Assembly (NCBI GenBank): GCA_934489945.1
Contig: CAKSSY010000002.1
Coordinates: forward strand, 1 to 64,000
Direction: 5' to 3'
DNA length: 64,000 bases
Origin: an uncultured Eubacteriales bacterium
GTDB lineage: Bacteria > Bacillota > Clostridia > Oscillospirales > CAG-272
Shown here: one piece after another, positions 55,949-64,000 of the stretch
How the letters are laid out: every line of letters begins with the position of its first letter
Numbering within the stretch: position 1 is the first letter of the stretch
The notes under the pieces: model-generated
The model's input: the letters and a program-made list of their open reading frames with translations, nothing else
Database searches by the model: none
Told to the model about the DNA's origin: nothing
Translations under genes and position numbers: made by a program

Positions 55949-57169
55949 ATGAAAAACGAACGTCCTTATCCCGCACTCACTGTCACCCGTAAGGGACAAA
56001 TGTTTCTGGAAGGCGGACACGTCTGGGCTTACGCTGAAGAAATCACCTCGCCGACCGACGACATTCCCAACGGAAGTCTTGTCGATGTCGTCAGTGACAA
56101 GGGAAAATATATCGGCACCGGATTGTTCAGTAAACATTCCAAAATCCGCGTCCGCCTGCTGTCACGCAACGCCAATGACCGGTTTGATGCTTCTTTCTGG
56201 CATCGCCGCGTCCGCTATGCGCTTGACTATCGGAAAACCGTCTACGGCGACGATACTGCCGCCTGCCGCCTTGTGTTCGGAGAAGCCGATGGCTTTCCCG
56301 GGTTCACCGTTGACCGTTACGGGGATATTCTCGTCACCCAGACACTCTCTTTCGGTATGGACAAAATCAAGCCAATGCTCTTCCCGATTCTCGTCGAAGA
56401 ACTCGCCGCGGACAAACAGAACGTAAACGGCATTTTTGAACGCAACGATGTGGCAATCCGGACTTTGGAGGGACTGGAACAGAATAAGGGATGGTTTCCG
56501 GGCTTCGTCGGAGATACCGTCAAAACCATTATCACGGAAAACGGTGTCCGCTACCATGTTGATGTGGAAAACGGACAAAAAACCGGCTTTTTCCTCGATC
56601 AACGCCTCAATCGGCGCGCCCTTTCGGAAATTGCACACGGAAAGACGGTTCTGGATTGCTTTACGCATACGGGATCGTTTGCCCTCAATGCCGTAGCGGG
56701 TGGCGCGGCACATGTCACCGCTGTCGACATTTCGGACGATGCCATCGCCCTCGCCAAGCAGAACGCACAACTCAACGACGCAACCGACAAAATGGATTTT
56801 CTCTGTACCGATGTTTTCGACCTGCTCCCCGCCCTCGAAAAACAGGGAAAATCTCCCTATAATCTGATTGTCCTGGATCCGCCCGCCTTTACCAAATCCC
56901 GAAAAACCGTGGGAAATGCCGAACGCGGGTATAAGGAGATCAACTATCGTGCTATGAAGCTGTTGCCGCGCGGGGGATATCTTGCCACCTGCTCCTGCTC
57001 ACACTTTATGGAAAGCAGCCTGTTTGAAAAAATGCTTCATGATGCCGCGAAGGATGCCGGGGTTTCTCTGCGTCGAATCCGGATGCTCCAGCAGGCACCC
57101 GACCACCCGATCCTCATGAATGTTCCCGAGACCGATTACCTCAAATTTTACCTGTTTCAGGTCGTATAA
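55949..57169 (+). CDS. rlmI: class I rRNA large-subunit methyltransferase (RlmI-like)
   Basis: 406 residues: an N-terminal PUA domain (about 8-90), a central RlmI-like region (FGEADGFPGFTVDRYGD) and a Rossmann methyltransferase domain (TVLDCFTHTGSFALNA, VTAVDISDDAIALAK, LIVLDPPAFTKSRK, ATCSCSHFM). In E. coli RlmI makes m5C1962 in 23S rRNA; the same target is likely but unproven. The next gene follows 11 bp later. Confidence 0.93.
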   Translation: MKNERPYPALTVTRKGQMFLEGGHVWAYAEEITSPTDDIPNGSLVDVVSDKGKYIGTGLFSKHSKIRVRLLSRNANDRFDASFWHRRVRYALDYRKTVYGDDTAACRLVFGEADGFPGFTVDRYGDILVTQTLSFGMDKIKPMLFPILVEELAADKQNVNGIFERNDVAIRTLEGLEQNKGWFPGFVGDTVKTIITENGVRYHVDVENGQKTGFFLDQRLNRRALSEIAHGKTVLDCFTHTGSFALNAVAGGAAHVTAVDISDDAIALAKQNAQLNDATDKMDFLCTDVFDLLPALEKQGKSPYNLIVLDPPAFTKSRKTVGNAERGYKEINYRAMKLLPRGGYLATCSCSHFMESSLFEKMLHDAAKDAGVSLRRIRMLQQAPDHPILMNVPETDYLKFYLFQVV

Positions 57170-57180
57170 GGAGAAATGCC

Positions 57181-58461
57181 ATGACCGAAATCAACCTTCC
57201 TTTCGGAAAAGAGACACTCCCCCTCCGTATCGCCGACAATCACCTTGCCGCCATTCTCACCTCGGATATTCATAACTACATTCCCGGAAAAAGCGGCGCG
57301 GAACTTGTCCGGGAGGCATTGGAGCATCCTGTCGGCACACCCCGACTTTGTGACATGGCAGAAGGAAAAAATAAGGTGGTCGTCATATCCTCCGATCACA
57401 CACGACCCGTTCCCAGTCATATTATCATGCCCCTGTTGCTTGCAGAGATCCGCCGCGGAAATCCCGATGCCGACATTACCATCCTTGTCGCCACGGGACT
57501 GCACCGCTCCACGACACGAGACGAATTGCGGGATAAATACGGAGAAGAGATTTTCAACCGTGAAAAAATCGTGATCCATGATTGCGATGACGAAAAGAAT
57601 CTCGTTCGTGTAGGCAAACTCCCCTCCGGCGGCGAACTGATTCTGAATCGCCTTGCCGTGGAAGCGGATCTTCTGGTAGCCGAGGGATTCATTGAACCGC
57701 ATTTCTTTGCCGGATTTTCAGGCGGCAGAAAGAGCGTCCTGCCCGGAATTGCAAGCCGTAAGACCGTGATTTATAACCACAATTCGACATTTATCGCGAA
57801 CGAAAACGCACGCACGGGAAAACTGGACGGCAACCCCATTCACACCGATATGCTGTATGCCGCAAGAGCCGCAAGACTTGACTTTATCGTCAATGTCGTC
57901 ATTGATGCCGCTCACGAACCCATTTATGCCGTGGCGGGCGATTGCGATCTTGCCCACCGAGTCGGGAGAGAGTTCCTTGCCTCCCATTGCCGGAAGAAAG
58001 CCGTTCCCGCCGACATCGCCATCTCCACCAACGGCGGCTATCCGCTCGACCAGAACCTCTATCAGGCAGTCAAGGGCATGACAGCGGCAGAAGCCACCGT
58101 TCGCGAAGGCGGTGTCATTGTTATGGTTGCCAAGGCGGTGGACGGTCACGGCGGGGAATCTTTTTATAAAACCTTCCGGGATGCCGCGGATCTGCCCGCA
58201 CTCATGCAGTCCTTCCTCGATCGCAAGCCCGAGGATACGATTGTGGACCAGTGGGAATCGCAGATTCTTGCGCGGATTCTCCTGAAATGCCGCGTAATTT
58301 TTGTCTCTTCCTGCCCGGATGAGCTCATCCGTGAGATGCACATGATCCCTGCCCATACCATGGACGAGGCAATGGAAAACGCCATACGCCTTGTGGGAAA
58401 AGAGGACTATCGGGTAACGATCATTCCCGATGGTGTCTCGGTGATTGTGGAGCCGGCATGA
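57181..58461 (+). CDS. larA: LarA family nickel-pincer racemase/epimerase
   Basis: 426 residues. SSDHTRPVP, ATGLHRSTTRDE, EGFIEPHFFAGFSGGRKSVLPG (metal and cofactor-binding His and Lys) and GGYPLDQNLYQA match LarA. LarA uses a nickel-pincer nucleotide to racemise lactate, and homologues act on other 2-hydroxy acids. The cofactor makers LarB, LarC and LarE are not in the window. It lies between rlmI and a methyltransferase-fold gene that it overlaps by four bases. Confidence 0.93.
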   Translation: MTEINLPFGKETLPLRIADNHLAAILTSDIHNYIPGKSGAELVREALEHPVGTPRLCDMAEGKNKVVVISSDHTRPVPSHIIMPLLLAEIRRGNPDADITILVATGLHRSTTRDELRDKYGEEIFNREKIVIHDCDDEKNLVRVGKLPSGGELILNRLAVEADLLVAEGFIEPHFFAGFSGGRKSVLPGIASRKTVIYNHNSTFIANENARTGKLDGNPIHTDMLYAARAARLDFIVNVVIDAAHEPIYAVAGDCDLAHRVGREFLASHCRKKAVPADIAISTNGGYPLDQNLYQAVKGMTAAEATVREGGVIVMVAKAVDGHGGESFYKTFRDAADLPALMQSFLDRKPEDTIVDQWESQILARILLKCRVIFVSSCPDELIREMHMIPAHTMDEAMENAIRLVGKEDYRVTIIPDGVSVIVEPA

Positions 58462-59366
58462 ATAAACAGGAATCTGTTCGAATCAGTGCCGGTATCGGAA
58501 CCCTTATCACCGCCCAAAATCCCGTCATTTCCTATACCGCCGACGATGTAGAGAAAGCCAAAGCCTCCTACGACGCGGCAGAACTTGCCGAAATGCGGGA
58601 ACTGGGGCTTCTCGGAGAAGATTTTGAAGCCTATTTCGTAATTCGTGAATTTTGCGAACGCATCGGCTTGGGGGATGCGGCGGACGGCACATATATTCTG
58701 AAACTGTTTCAGAATTCCCGTCGGTTGGATGCCGATGCCTTTCTCCGTGACCCATACCTCCGCACGGTCAGCGTAACGGAGAAACAAATCGGTCGTTTTC
58801 TCCTGACGAATGCCGAATATGAACACGGCGAAATCTTTCTCTATGATATGCCGGACTTTACCGCTCCCATCGTAGTTCCGAAAATCGGCTTTTTTAACCG
58901 CCGTGTGCGCTTTCCGACCCTGTATGAAGGCAGTATGCCGTGGATCAGCGTCTGTCCTTCCGAAGTCAATTCCATGGAAAAAGAGATTGCCGCGGCGCAC
59001 GGACGTGTGCTGGTTCTCGGACTCGGGCTCGGCTACTATCCCTTCCGCATCTCTGCCAAGCCGGAGGTGGAAAGTATCACGATTATTGAATTACAGAAAA
59101 CGATCATAGATATATTTTGCGAAAACCTCCTTCCGCAGTTTCCCGAACGCCAAAAAATACGGATTGTGAGAGGAGATGCCATCGCTTATCTTGGCTCGGT
59201 ACGCGACGGAGACTATGACTTCTGTTTTGCCGACATCTGGGAAGGTGTCGTCGACGGCGTTCCGCTCTATGAAAAGATTCGTCCGCACGAACACCGCCTT
59301 TTCTCTACCCATTTCACCTATTGGATCGGCGACCAGCTTTCTTATCTGTCGGAAACAGAAAAATAA
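58458..59366 (+). CDS. spermidine synthase/methyltransferase-fold protein of unknown function
   Basis: 302 residues. A Rossmann-type nucleotide-binding segment, GRVLVLGLGLGYYPFRIS (about 187-204) then ITIIELQKTIIDIF, and FCFADIWEGVVDG (about 255) resemble spermidine synthase-like or SAM-dependent methyltransferase proteins. The N-terminal about 150 residues match nothing I know. It starts inside the larA stop (ATGA), so it is co-translated with larA. Function not assigned. Confidence 0.75.
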   Translation: MNKQESVRISAGIGTLITAQNPVISYTADDVEKAKASYDAAELAEMRELGLLGEDFEAYFVIREFCERIGLGDAADGTYILKLFQNSRRLDADAFLRDPYLRTVSVTEKQIGRFLLTNAEYEHGEIFLYDMPDFTAPIVVPKIGFFNRRVRFPTLYEGSMPWISVCPSEVNSMEKEIAAAHGRVLVLGLGLGYYPFRISAKPEVESITIIELQKTIIDIFCENLLPQFPERQKIRIVRGDAIAYLGSVRDGDYDFCFADIWEGVVDGVPLYEKIRPHEHRLFSTHFTYWIGDQLSYLSETEK

Positions 59367-59375
59367 AAACGAAGG

Positions 59376-59416
59376 GGTGGAAAAAACTCAAAATGAGTTT
59401 TTTCCACCTCATTTTC
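59376..59416 (+). terminator. terminator of the rlmI-larA operon
   Basis: A perfect 15-bp stem (GGTGGAAAAAACTCA with TGAGTTTTTTCCACC) with a 3-nt loop, then TCATTTTC. Confidence 0.8.
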
Positions 59417-59482
59417 TTTTGCATATTTTCGGTGTTCAACACATAAAATTTCGAGAGGGGAGGCGATCCGAACGGAGTTCCT

Positions 59483-59903
59483 ATGGAAATGCCGCAACGT
59501 AAACATACGGGAAGACGGGGTAACACTTGTACGCGGCTCCTTTCGTTATCCCGTTCTGCCGAAAGAGGATCTCTACGGCGAACTTGCCGAAAAATGCGAG
59601 AACTGGCTCCGCGCGGAGCTTGCGCCTGTCGCGGCGCGGGAATACGCCGAATTCCCCTCGGCAAAAAAACACTTTTTCTTTCCCTCCTATGACTACCGCT
59701 TTGAGGTACAGACGACAGAAAAAACGGCATCAAGCGTCACTCTGAAGCTGCAAGTGACGCTTGCACGCCGCCATACACACGAGCCACCGGTTCATACCGA
59801 AAGTCTTGAGACCTTCCGCCTGTCGGATATGCGACTCCTGCCGCCGGTGCGACAAAAGAAAACGAAATCCTCTGACAAACATCCCCCCGATGCACACTCG
59901 TGA
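59483..59903 (+). pseudogene. hypothetical protein gene with frameshifted or missing start
   Basis: The frame running to TGA at 59901-59903 codes for about 137 plausible residues (CRNVNIREDGVTLVRGSFRY at the start, then an acidic/aromatic domain with KKHFFFPSYDYRFEV and a basic tail). It has no ATG, GTG or TTG near its beginning. A strong AGAGGGGAGG at 59454-59463 and an ATG at 59483 precede it, but that ATG is in another frame. Removing one A from the AAA at 59487-59489 joins the ATG to the long frame. So it is either a single-base frameshift, real or sequencing error, or uses a rare start. No family recognised. Confidence 0.5.
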
Positions 59904-59914
59904 ATCGGGGGGAT
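59881..59914. terminator. hairpin between the frameshifted gene and the glycyl radical enzyme gene
   Basis: An 11-bp perfect stem (ATCCCCCCGAT with ATCGGGGGGAT) with a 12-nt loop containing most of the stop codon region. T-runs are poor on both strands. Confidence 0.6.
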
Positions 59915-59918
59915 TGCT

Positions 59919-62132
59919 TTACATACCTTCCAGGAATCTGTCCACCACAAGCTGGCGGAATTGCGGAGAAAGCGATGCAAAATACGCCGTAAAACCTGTC
60001 ACACGCACCACCAGATCGGGATAGGCTTCCGGATCCCGATTTGCCGCCATCAGTTTTTCTCCGTCGAGAATATTGATGTTGATCAGTGTTCCGCCACGCT
60101 TGAAATGCCCCTCAATAAAGGCAAGAATAATGTCCACACCGTGTTCGTCCGCGGCAACCTTCGGATCAAATTCAATCTGAAGCGGCGCGGTATTACCGTA
60201 ACCGCACTGCACATCGGCAATCCCGTTCGACTGTGCCGTAACCGCACCGTCCACACGGAAGTGGGGGTTCGGGTTCGCACCGTGCGAAATCGGCTCTCCG
60301 CGTCGACGACCGTTCGGCGTGGCACCGACCACACTTCCGTATTCAATCGTCCGCGCCCATGAGAACCACCCCGGCACCAATGTCCGACCGCCCGGCATCG
60401 GCTGTGCTTTGACAGCCTTCACCCATGTTTCGGTCAGCCGCTTGGCAAACTCGTCGGAAATTGTCCCGCCGTGACAGTATTTCGGTGACGTATTCATCAT
60501 CAGCCGCAGACTTTCATCGGCAAAATTGTTGTCGAGTGCCTCGTAGAGTTCGTCCCACGTCAGTTTCTTTTCTCTCTCAATGCGTGTCACAACGGCACCG
60601 AAAGAATCGGCAACCACGGCAAGTCCCGCACCGTCCACACCGATCGTGAAAAGCCGTGCACACTCGGAGGCATCCAGCCCCTTCTCCAACGAACCGGCAA
60701 ACATCAGATTCATGATCAATTCGGGCGTCACATCGTGAATGTGATCCAGATGCAGGTTGACCCCCGCCGCCGTGACCTCAATGGCTTTTTTCAGATGTTT
60801 TTCAAAGAGCGAATACAGTTTCTCGCTTGAGCGTTCCGTCTCTGTTCGCATTTCTTCCAATGCCACTTCCAAAACTTTGGCAATGTTGATCTTTACCGTG
60901 TCGTTCATCGGAAACTCCAAACCGGGAACACACATCCAGTTGCAACCGACCGCAATACGGCGACGCGCAGTCTCTTTGTCCACACCGTTTCTCATGTAGC
61001 CTTCGCAGAGTGTCTTGTCGCCGCAGAAACGTGGCCATCCGTTTTTGTTTTTCAAAAGACAGGCGACGGCTTTCCGAAGGAAAACCCGATCGCAGTTTTC
61101 GTGAACCCGAACGGTTAAATTGCAGGAAATATTGATGGAATCGGCGGCATCAAGAATCAGATAAGAAAGATGATTGGTCAGATCTCGGTCTTTTTCGTCC
61201 ACACCCGAAATCTGATAATAGTGCGGATCAATGAGAAGCAGATTGGCAATCAGAAATTTCGCCGTTTCATCATCCAGAATTCCTGCCCTGATGTCGTTTT
61301 CATAGTAAGGCAGAAGAAGTGTGTCCAACTGAAATCCGGCACCGTCGCGCGTATAAATACGCGCGGCGCAGTTGAAGAACGCCACCCATTGGCAAGCCTC
61401 GTGAAAGGTTTTCGGTGCATTCAGCCGCACAGCTTCACAAACGACAAGCATCTTTTCAAGCGATTCCCGAATCTCCGGACGTTCCTCCCCGGGAATCATC
61501 TCGCGGATCTTCTCAATATGCCGATCCACAAAGGCGATAATGGCACGGACACAACGCTCCTCAGCATCGTAAAAATCCTTTTTGTCGGGATGGAGCTTGC
61601 GGTACTTTTCGATCTTCTCCAAAAAACCGCCGAATCCGAGCGAAAGACCGATGGAATAATCGCAGGCAAAATGCGCGTCACCGTCGATACCGGTCTGAAT
61701 ATTGTACTTTTTCTGAAGCGGTTTCAACTCATCATAGGGAAAATGCTTTTCGTCCCACCGCTTGCTCCATTGTGCGGTAGCACCGTTCAGAATGGCACAG
61801 AGCTTCTCGTTCTTTTTGATCCAATCCGGCATATAATGTACATCGCCGCGGTAGTTGACCAGCATATCGCGCCACCTGCCGCAAAGCATTTCCATCGGAT
61901 CGACATAGGCAGGATGCGCCCCGATCACACGGCAGAAATTCTCTGCCATACCGTCAAGTCCGTAAAAACTGCCGTTTTCGCTGTTGTATGCCGGCTCCAC
62001 ATAATACCCCTCCGGCAACGGAACGGTACCGAAATCATCAAGATCGGTATAGCCGTTCTGCCGCTTTTTGGCAAGTGTATGTTCAATTTTGGTTTTCCGC
62101 ATAGCACAAAGTCTGTCCCGATAACTCAACAT
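59919..62132 (-). CDS. glycyl radical enzyme, pyruvate formate-lyase/dehydratase superfamily, unknown substrate
   Basis: 737 residues, close to family length. The glycyl-radical loop near the C-terminus reads RVTGFTAYFASLSPQFRQL, with Gly713 as radical site. The thiyl cysteine is Cys397 in AVGCNWMCVPG. Diol and amine-lyase members have GCxE here, with Glu as general base; this enzyme has Trp399 instead. So it is not a standard glycerol/choline type, nor PFL, which has Cys-Cys. GAGGAATG precedes the ATG. No activating radical-SAM gene is in the window. It ends a leftward cluster after two Gfo/Idh/MocA genes. Confidence 0.93.
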   Translation of the reverse strand: MLSYRDRLCAMRKTKIEHTLAKKRQNGYTDLDDFGTVPLPEGYYVEPAYNSENGSFYGLDGMAENFCRVIGAHPAYVDPMEMLCGRWRDMLVNYRGDVHYMPDWIKKNEKLCAILNGATAQWSKRWDEKHFPYDELKPLQKKYNIQTGIDGDAHFACDYSIGLSLGFGGFLEKIEKYRKLHPDKKDFYDAEERCVRAIIAFVDRHIEKIREMIPGEERPEIRESLEKMLVVCEAVRLNAPKTFHEACQWVAFFNCAARIYTRDGAGFQLDTLLLPYYENDIRAGILDDETAKFLIANLLLIDPHYYQISGVDEKDRDLTNHLSYLILDAADSINISCNLTVRVHENCDRVFLRKAVACLLKNKNGWPRFCGDKTLCEGYMRNGVDKETARRRIAVGCNWMCVPGLEFPMNDTVKINIAKVLEVALEEMRTETERSSEKLYSLFEKHLKKAIEVTAAGVNLHLDHIHDVTPELIMNLMFAGSLEKGLDASECARLFTIGVDGAGLAVVADSFGAVVTRIEREKKLTWDELYEALDNNFADESLRLMMNTSPKYCHGGTISDEFAKRLTETWVKAVKAQPMPGGRTLVPGWFSWARTIEYGSVVGATPNGRRRGEPISHGANPNPHFRVDGAVTAQSNGIADVQCGYGNTAPLQIEFDPKVAADEHGVDIILAFIEGHFKRGGTLININILDGEKLMAANRDPEAYPDLVVRVTGFTAYFASLSPQFRQLVVDRFLEGM

Positions 62133-62142
62133 CTTTCATTCC

Positions 62143-63246
62143 TCAACTTTCCGCAACCGCTTCCGCTTTGCCGGTACGGTTCGATTTTTCCGCCGCCGCA
62201 ATCATGGCAATGACATCGGCATTGAATTCCGCTGTCAGCGTTTCGTGCATGGAAGTTCCGTGCAGAACGTGCGCGGCGTACTGCCACGGCATATTCCGAA
62301 AGGCGGGATCGTCGGGGATTTCCGCCACTTCCAGATCGTTTCCGTAAAGATCGGAGGCTACCGTAAAGGCTTCCCCGTCCGGCACGCCGTCACACCAGAC
62401 AACACCGTCCGAACAAATCGCTTCGGGTCCTGTCGGCATCCGACGGCGCGGCGTGGTCCATGTTCCCTCGGCAACCGCAAAGCCGTTCTTGTAACGCATC
62501 AGTGCGGCAATGTTGTCCTCCACGTTTCCATAGGGCGTTCCGAGATTTTCTCCCACCGACATCACACTCTCCGGCAGACCGCCGAACATCCATCTGGCAA
62601 AATAACAGCCGTAGCACAAAATGTCGAGATAGGCACCACCACCGCACTCTTTCCGATACCACCATGTGCGACCGCGTTCCTCGTCGGTCATTTCCTCCGC
62701 CCGGTCGGAAACGCCGCGGTGCTTGGCACCCTTTCCCAAAGGACCCGTATGACCATTCAGATAACGAAGTTTTTGCAGTTTTCCGATTTTTCCGCTGTCC
62801 AATTCTTCCTTCATCTGCCGCACATAACGACGCCACGTAACAGGCCAGTTGACAAACACTTCCACGCCGTATTTTTCTTTCAGCGCGACAATCCGCGCAG
62901 CATCCTCCGGCGTTGCCGCCATCGGTTTCTCCAGAATGACATTCACACCGCGCCTGGCGACCTCCTCCGCGACCTCCGCTTTGCGGACGTTTTCGCAAAG
63001 AAGATACGCAACATCGGGTTTCACCTCGTCCAGCATAGTTCTGTAGTCGTCAAAGGGCTTCGCACCGCAGTTTTCGACAACATTTTTAAAATTCCATGCA
63101 CGGGTGTAGCGTTTTTCGGTGTTTTCCGGCAACGCCGCGGGAATGTCGGCAACACCGCACAATTCACTTTCGGGTTGTCCTTTGATATAAAGAGCCACCT
63201 CATTGACGTGCATATGTGCACATCCGATAATAACCGAACGAATCAT
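62143..63246 (-). CDS. Gfo/Idh/MocA family oxidoreductase (D)
   Basis: 367 residues with a Rossmann start (RSVIIGCAHMHVNEVALYI), VILEKPMAATPEDA and a C-terminal domain with WYRKECGGGAYLDILCYGCYFARWMFGG. The EKP lysine is present. It is more distant from A-C. AAAGGAGA precedes the ATG. It lies 10 bp upstream of the glycyl radical enzyme gene and 17 bp after gene E, so all three are probably one unit. Confidence 0.92.
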   Translation of the reverse strand: MIRSVIIGCAHMHVNEVALYIKGQPESELCGVADIPAALPENTEKRYTRAWNFKNVVENCGAKPFDDYRTMLDEVKPDVAYLLCENVRKAEVAEEVARRGVNVILEKPMAATPEDAARIVALKEKYGVEVFVNWPVTWRRYVRQMKEELDSGKIGKLQKLRYLNGHTGPLGKGAKHRGVSDRAEEMTDEERGRTWWYRKECGGGAYLDILCYGCYFARWMFGGLPESVMSVGENLGTPYGNVEDNIAALMRYKNGFAVAEGTWTTPRRRMPTGPEAICSDGVVWCDGVPDGEAFTVASDLYGNDLEVAEIPDDPAFRNMPWQYAAHVLHGTSMHETLTAEFNADVIAMIAAAEKSNRTGKAEAVAES

Positions 63247-63263
63247 AAAAATCTCCTTTCCGT

Positions 63264-64000
63264 TCAGACAATCTCATCGGCACGGACTTCTCTTCCCGTC
63301 TTTGCCGACCGATAGAAGCATTCGATGATCTTTGCGACCTCCAGATTCTGGTGTTCTTTGATGAGATATTCCGCATTGCCTGCCAACGTTTCGAGAATAT
63401 TGTCATACATATACCGATGCTGTTCAAAAGGAACCCCTTTGTACTCGCCGTTGTCAAACCATTTCAGTTTTGTCTCTGCCTGGTATTTTCCCACATTCTT
63501 GTAGAGCGTTTCGTTGTTGACCGAAAGTCCCCCGCGGTCTCCGCAGATCACCATGTCGAGGTTCGTCGTCGGCAGGTTGATTGCCCATGAAAACTTGAAG
63601 TTCACCGACATTCCGTTGTCCAGACGCATAAAGCCGGTGGAAAATTCCTCCACATTGAACTCGTGATAATCGTAAGGACGAGGCGTAAAGGTTCCAGCAT
63701 ACGCTCCGCTCTCGGCAATGCTGATCATCACATCATCACCACGGCAACCGATCTTATTGTACGCCGAACCGCTGACCGAAACCACCTTCGGGTCTCCACA
63801 AATCCAAAGCAACGAGTCAATCAAATGAACGCCAAGATCGCAGAAAGGACCGCCGTAGTTGTGTTCCTTCATGTGGAACATACCCCATGTCGGAATTCCG
63901 TAGCGACGGATGAATGCGATGTCGGAGAAATACGGGACCCCCAATTCACCGCTGTCCACAAGAATCTTCGATTGTTGCATATAGTTGCGCCATCTCATAC
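63264..64000 (-). CDS. Gfo/Idh/MocA family oxidoreductase (E), N-terminus outside window
   Basis: Only the C-terminal about 245 residues are present; the frame is open to the right edge. It covers the second domain: IPTWGMFHMKEHNYGGPF, CDLGVHLIDSLLWICGD, MSVNFKFSWAINLP and the tail ECFYRSAKTGREVRADEIV. It is closest to protein A of this window. The NAD-binding domain and start lie beyond base 64000. Confidence 0.9.
   Translation of the reverse strand, partial: MRWRNYMQQSKILVDSGELGVPYFSDIAFIRRYGIPTWGMFHMKEHNYGGPFCDLGVHLIDSLLWICGDPKVVSVSGSAYNKIGCRGDDVMISIAESGAYAGTFTPRPYDYHEFNVEEFSTGFMRLDNGMSVNFKFSWAINLPTTNLDMVICGDRGGLSVNNETLYKNVGKYQAETKLKWFDNGEYKGVPFEQHRYMYDNILETLAGNAEYLIKEHQNLEVAKIIECFYRSAKTGREVRADEIV

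Overview
The window looks like a chromosomal contig from an anaerobic, spore-forming member of the Clostridia, probably an uncultured gut Oscillospirales or related lineage; the lineage is inferred. The pointers are Firmicutes-type Shine-Dalgarno sites and promoters, T-box, SAM-I and FMN riboswitches, SpoIVB, a PPi-type phosphofructokinase, reverse rubrerythrin, ferredoxin-dependent 2-oxoacid oxidoreductase, a glycyl radical enzyme and RecD2. I saw no insertion sequence, prophage, CRISPR array, tRNA or rRNA.

Layout. 1-4.3 kb: the 3' end of a YD/RHS-like repeat protein, a divergent AraC regulator / family 2 glycosidase pair, and an Rrf2 regulator followed by reverse rubrerythrin. 4.3-14 kb is the most interesting block. 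Two consecutive T-box leaders each precede an unusual three-domain protein (XRE helix-turn-helix, cupin, AMP-forming acyl-CoA synthetase). A P-loop ATPase, a four-subunit 2-oxoacid:ferredoxin oxidoreductase and a branched-chain aminotransferase follow. Aligning the leaders suggests AUC (Ile) and GUA (Val) specifier codons. I infer an amino-acid-starvation-induced route that activates branched short-chain acids, carboxylates them reductively and transaminates them to Val/Ile/Leu. 14-27 kb: SanA/YdcF-like and hemolysin III-like membrane proteins, a BlaI/M56 sensor pair, a DUF4317 protein, a PocR-AraC regulator divergent from a ferredoxin and FAD oxidoreductase, SpoIVB, a PD-(D/E)XK-like protein, a His-less HPr and a BspA-type leucine-rich-repeat lipoprotein. 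27-31 kb: mreB-type gene, aldo/keto reductase, PPi-PFK and SDR, in one direction. 31-36 kb: SAM-I riboswitch, metK, a small membrane protein, recD2 and comF.

36-50.4 kb is core information processing: FMN riboswitch-ribU, an untranslated region with three 82-nt tandem repeats, then (transcribed leftward) rpoB-rpoC and rpsL-rpsG-fusA-tuf, with rpsT divergent. 50.4-64 kb is sugar-derivative metabolism. An AraC-linked leftward operon has three Gfo/Idh/MocA oxidoreductases and a hydroxypyruvate-isomerase-like protein. A rightward rlmI-larA-methyltransferase operon comes next. A second leftward cluster holds two more Gfo/Idh/MocA proteins and a glycyl radical enzyme with an atypical active site (Cys-Asn-Trp where Cys-x-Glu is usual). 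A gene at about 59.5 kb appears frameshifted at its start.
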